Origin: Streptosporangiaceae bacterium
Lineage (GTDB): Bacteria > Actinomycetota > Actinomycetes > Streptosporangiales > Streptosporangiaceae
DNA: 7,992 nt
Assembly: GCA_030038715.1 (NCBI GenBank)
Contig: JASHSO010000157.1
Coordinates: 1 to 7,992, forward strand
Reading direction: 5' to 3'
Under the pieces are notes generated by a model. That model did not search any database and had not been told where the DNA came from. It saw nothing but the letters and a program-made list of their open reading frames with translations. Positions 6,253 through 7,992 of this stretch are shown piece after piece (position 1 is the first letter of the stretch; every line of letters starts with the position of its first letter). The translations under genes and the position numbers were made by a program.

Positions 6253-7119
6253 ATGGCGGCTCCCGCTCAGATCGCGGGCAGTCGCGGGCCGACGCTATCG
6301 CGCCGGCATGCGGCGGGCGCCGGCAGCGCGCGCGGCCTGCTCTTCACGGTGCTCGGAGAATTCGTACTGCCAACCGGCGGTTCAGCCTGGACCTCGGCAT
6401 TCATTGACGTCTTCGCCCGCCTGCGGGTCGAGGAGAAAGCGATCAGGCAGGCGCTCGCGCGGACTGCCGCCGAGGGCTGGGTCAGGCCGGAGCGTCATGG
6501 CCGGCGCACTTGCTGGCGGCTCACCACGGACGGCGACCGCCTGCTGACCGACGGCACGGAGCGGATTTACGCCTTCGCCAGCGCGCAACGCGACTGGGAC
6601 GGGTCGTGGCTGCTCGTGCTTGCCCGGATACCCGAGGGCGACCGGTCTGCCCGCCAGCAGTTGCGCACCCGCCTGAGCTGGGCCGGGCTTGGCAGCCCGG
6701 CTCCCGGCGTCTGGATGACCACCCACACCGAGCGACTGGACGAAGTGGCGAACGTGCTGCGCCAGGCGGGAGTCACCGACACGCAGATCTTCCAGGCCAC
6801 TCACCGAGGGGGCAGCGAGCTCGCGACCCTGGTCGGCCAGGCGTGGGACCTGCCTGCGATCGAGCAGCAGTACGAGGAGTTCCGCGCCGAGTTCGCCGCG
6901 CCGTCAGCCGATGACCCGCTCACCCGGGTCACCGAGCTCGTACACGCATGGCGTCGCTTCCCGTCGGTTGATCCCGGCCTGCCGGCCGGGCTGCTGCCCG
7001 GCCAGTGGAGCGGCGAGCTGGCGGCAAGGCTGTTCGCGGCACGGCACGCCGCATGGTCACCCGATGCGACGGCGCAGTGGATCACGCTGAACAAGGCGGC
7101 CGCCGCCCTCGGCGGCTAG
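6253..7119 (+). CDS. PaaX-family transcriptional regulator, divergent from boxC
   Basis: This is a 288-residue protein with the three-part layout of PaaX regulators. It has an N-terminal winged helix-turn-helix (about 26-102, with the family-typical LLFTVLGEFVLP and recognition region VEEKAIRQALARTAAEGWV). A central Cas2-like ferredoxin-fold segment follows (about 116-200, starting WDGSWLLVLARIPE and including LGSPAPGVWMTTH), then a PaaX C-terminal domain (about 202-284). E. coli PaaX represses phenylacetate genes and is released by phenylacetyl-CoA. Divergence from boxC suggests this one controls the box genes and may sense benzoyl-CoA or a related CoA thioester, but the ligand is inferred. 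The first 25 residues are an unconserved Ala/Gly/Arg tail. It converges with the YceI-like gene, leaving only 18 bases between the stops. The gene symbol is left blank because phenylacetate control is not supported by the context. Confidence 0.9.
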   Translation: MAAPAQIAGSRGPTLSRRHAAGAGSARGLLFTVLGEFVLPTGGSAWTSAFIDVFARLRVEEKAIRQALARTAAEGWVRPERHGRRTCWRLTTDGDRLLTDGTERIYAFASAQRDWDGSWLLVLARIPEGDRSARQQLRTRLSWAGLGSPAPGVWMTTHTERLDEVANVLRQAGVTDTQIFQATHRGGSELATLVGQAWDLPAIEQQYEEFRAEFAAPSADDPLTRVTELVHAWRRFPSVDPGLPAGLLPGQWSGELAARLFAARHAAWSPDATAQWITLNKAAAALGG

Positions 7120-7145
7120 CGTGACACGGCGCCGCGCTCAGCGGC
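7099..7145. terminator. Weak GC hairpins at the paaX-like/YceI convergence
   Basis: GCCGCC (7099-7104) pairs with GGCGGC (7111-7116) at the very end of the regulator gene, and GCCGC (7131-7135) pairs with GCGGC (7141-7145) across the opposing stop region. The stems are short and no T-run follows on either strand. They may help bidirectional termination in the 18-bp gap, but evidence is thin. Confidence 0.2.
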
Positions 7146-7692
7146 CGCCAGGCAGCCGGATGTCGAACTCGATCGCGACTTCGTCGCTGAGCTTGAGGGC
7201 GCCGAAGAACGCGGTGTAGGGCCGGATTCCCCATCGGCTCTGCGCTATTGCGGCCGAACCTTGCGCCACGTCCCCCGCTAGCCGACCGTGCACCGTGACC
7301 GGCCGCGCCGTCCCGTTGATCGTCAGATCGCCATCGATACTGAACGACTCGGCCGTCCCCTCGACACGAGTCGAACGAAACGTGATGTCCGGGTACTCCC
7401 GGGTCCGCAGGATCTTCTCGCGGATGGTCGCCTTGATCTCCTCGCGGTCACCGTCCGTGAGCGGCTTGACGCCACCGGTGCCTTCCCGCACCTCGAACGA
7501 GCCGACCTCAATGCTGACCTGCACCGAGGACCTGGCCGCAGCAGCGGAATCGGCTGTGACGTCCGCGTGCCACCTGGTGACCTCGATCGTGAGATCGTGC
7601 CCAGCCAGCGAACCCAGGCCGGAGCGACTCGTCTTGATCAGCAACTTGCCGGACTCGGGTCCGAGCGTGTACGTGCCATCGGCTATGCCCAT
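7138..7692 (-). CDS. YceI-family (lipocalin-like, polyisoprenoid-binding fold) protein
   Basis: This 184-residue protein matches the YceI family, whose beta-barrel binds long-chain amphipathic or isoprenoid lipids in structurally characterised members. Diagnostic segments are GTYTLGPESGKLLIKT near the N-terminus, SLAGHDLTIEVTRW, the turn before REKILRTREYPDITFRS, then the second sheet GDLTINGTARPVTVHGRL, and the C-terminal SDEVAIEFDIRLPGG. There is no signal peptide, so it is probably cytoplasmic, as in many actinobacterial homologues; its function there is not established. I chose the ATG at 7692 because the family starts just before G-x-Y; an in-frame ATG at 7740 would add 16 Arg/Pro-rich residues. 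Neither has a strong ribosome binding site. It converges with the regulator and has no evident metabolic link to the box genes. Confidence 0.88.
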   Translation of the reverse strand: MGIADGTYTLGPESGKLLIKTSRSGLGSLAGHDLTIEVTRWHADVTADSAAAARSSVQVSIEVGSFEVREGTGGVKPLTDGDREEIKATIREKILRTREYPDITFRSTRVEGTAESFSIDGDLTINGTARPVTVHGRLAGDVAQGSAAIAQSRWGIRPYTAFFGALKLSDEVAIEFDIRLPGGR

Positions 7693-7772
7693 GCCGGCAG
7701 GGTAACGCCATGGCGGCGCGCCCGGTCGCCTGCTGAGCATCGCCGGCCAGTCCGGCCACGCCCCTGGCTCGG

Positions 7773-7817
7773 GCTAACGCGCGGCGCGCTAACGCCCGGC
7801 GCGCTAACCTCTGGCGG
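7773..7817. repeat. 15-bp tandem repeat, three units (GCTAAC core)
   Basis: GCTAAC (GTTAGC on the minus strand) recurs at 7773, 7788 and 7803, exactly 15 bp apart. Each copy is followed by nine bases resembling GCSCGGCGC; the first two units differ at one position and the third is more diverged. The array lies 80-125 bases upstream of the YceI-like start and runs into the stop codon of the next minus-strand frame. It could be a set of regulator-binding sites or a slippage product. Confidence 0.7.
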
Positions 7818-7989
7818 GCTCGGGATAGCAGGCGGACACCCGGCCGATGACCGCCAGGCATTCCACAAAGAAGTAGATCGTCTTGAAGAAGTCGAGCAGG
7901 CTGCCGTCCTCGAGCAAGATCTTCCGGTACATCACGGTGCGCTGCGCGTCGTAGCCATCGTGCAGCGCCTTCCAGTCCGCGTAATCCAT
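7804..7989 (-). CDS. Unrecognised 61-residue protein, or C-terminus of a larger one cut by the window edge
   Basis: The frame has strong G/C third-position bias, so it is very likely coding, though its overall GC is lower than that of its neighbours. The ATG at 7989 lies three bases from the window end and the frame is still open there. The true start may therefore lie outside, and no ribosome binding site can be judged. The protein is rich in aromatic residues (W6, Y3, Y13, Y21, F34, F35, Y39, F40, F41). It holds an amphipathic hydrophobic stretch at about 31-49 and two cysteines (C44, C54) near the C-terminus. I do not recognise the family. The stop codon falls inside the GTTAGC unit of the 15-bp repeat array. 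It precedes the YceI-like gene on the same strand by 111 bases to the chosen start. Confidence 0.6.
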   Translation of the reverse strand: MDYADWKALHDGYDAQRTVMYRKILLEDGSLLDFFKTIYFFVECLAVIGRVSACYPEPARG

Positions 7990-7992
7990 GCC

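Noticed and set aside
7773..7817. 15-bp repeat array as a CRISPR
   Set aside because: Units are too short and directly tandem, with no spacers and no cas genes; the Cas2-like fold in the neighbouring regulator is a normal PaaX feature.

Overview
The window is GC-rich (G or C at most third codon positions), with tightly packed genes and strong GGAGG-type ribosome binding sites. This suggests an actinobacterium, but no rRNA or other marker is present to place it further. It is an ordinary-looking catabolic chromosomal region. I see no insertion sequence, tRNA, CRISPR array or phage gene.

The core is the minus-strand pair boxC (4266-6083) and boxB (2779-4200). These encode benzoyl-CoA-dihydrodiol lyase and the diiron oxygenase subunit of benzoyl-CoA 2,3-epoxidase, the two signature steps of the aerobic 'box' route for benzoate breakdown. 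BoxB epoxidises benzoyl-CoA, and BoxC opens the ring to 3,4-dehydroadipyl-CoA semialdehyde plus formate. Diverging from boxC is a PaaX-family GntR-like regulator (6253-7119). The 169-bp intergenic region carries a good sigma70-type promoter for boxC, three ATGCT/AGCAT half-sites over that promoter, and a strong potential stem-loop in the paaX-like leader. The pathway's reductase (BoxA), CoA ligase and semialdehyde dehydrogenase are not in the window.

Left flank: downstream of boxB, after two candidate hairpins, lies a minus-strand 12-TM MFS transporter (1280-2536). Its ATG overlaps the stop of a tiny upstream reading frame. It converges with a plus-strand amidase-signature enzyme (1-1227) whose N-terminus lies outside the window. 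Right flank: the regulator converges with a YceI-family protein (7138-7692, minus). Upstream of that is a 15-bp x3 tandem repeat, and then a short unrecognised coding frame (7804-7989, minus) that runs to the window edge.

The least routine points are the PaaX-type regulator next to box genes, the roughly 55-residue low-complexity N-terminal extension of BoxC, the structured intergenic region, and the lack of BoxA beside boxB.
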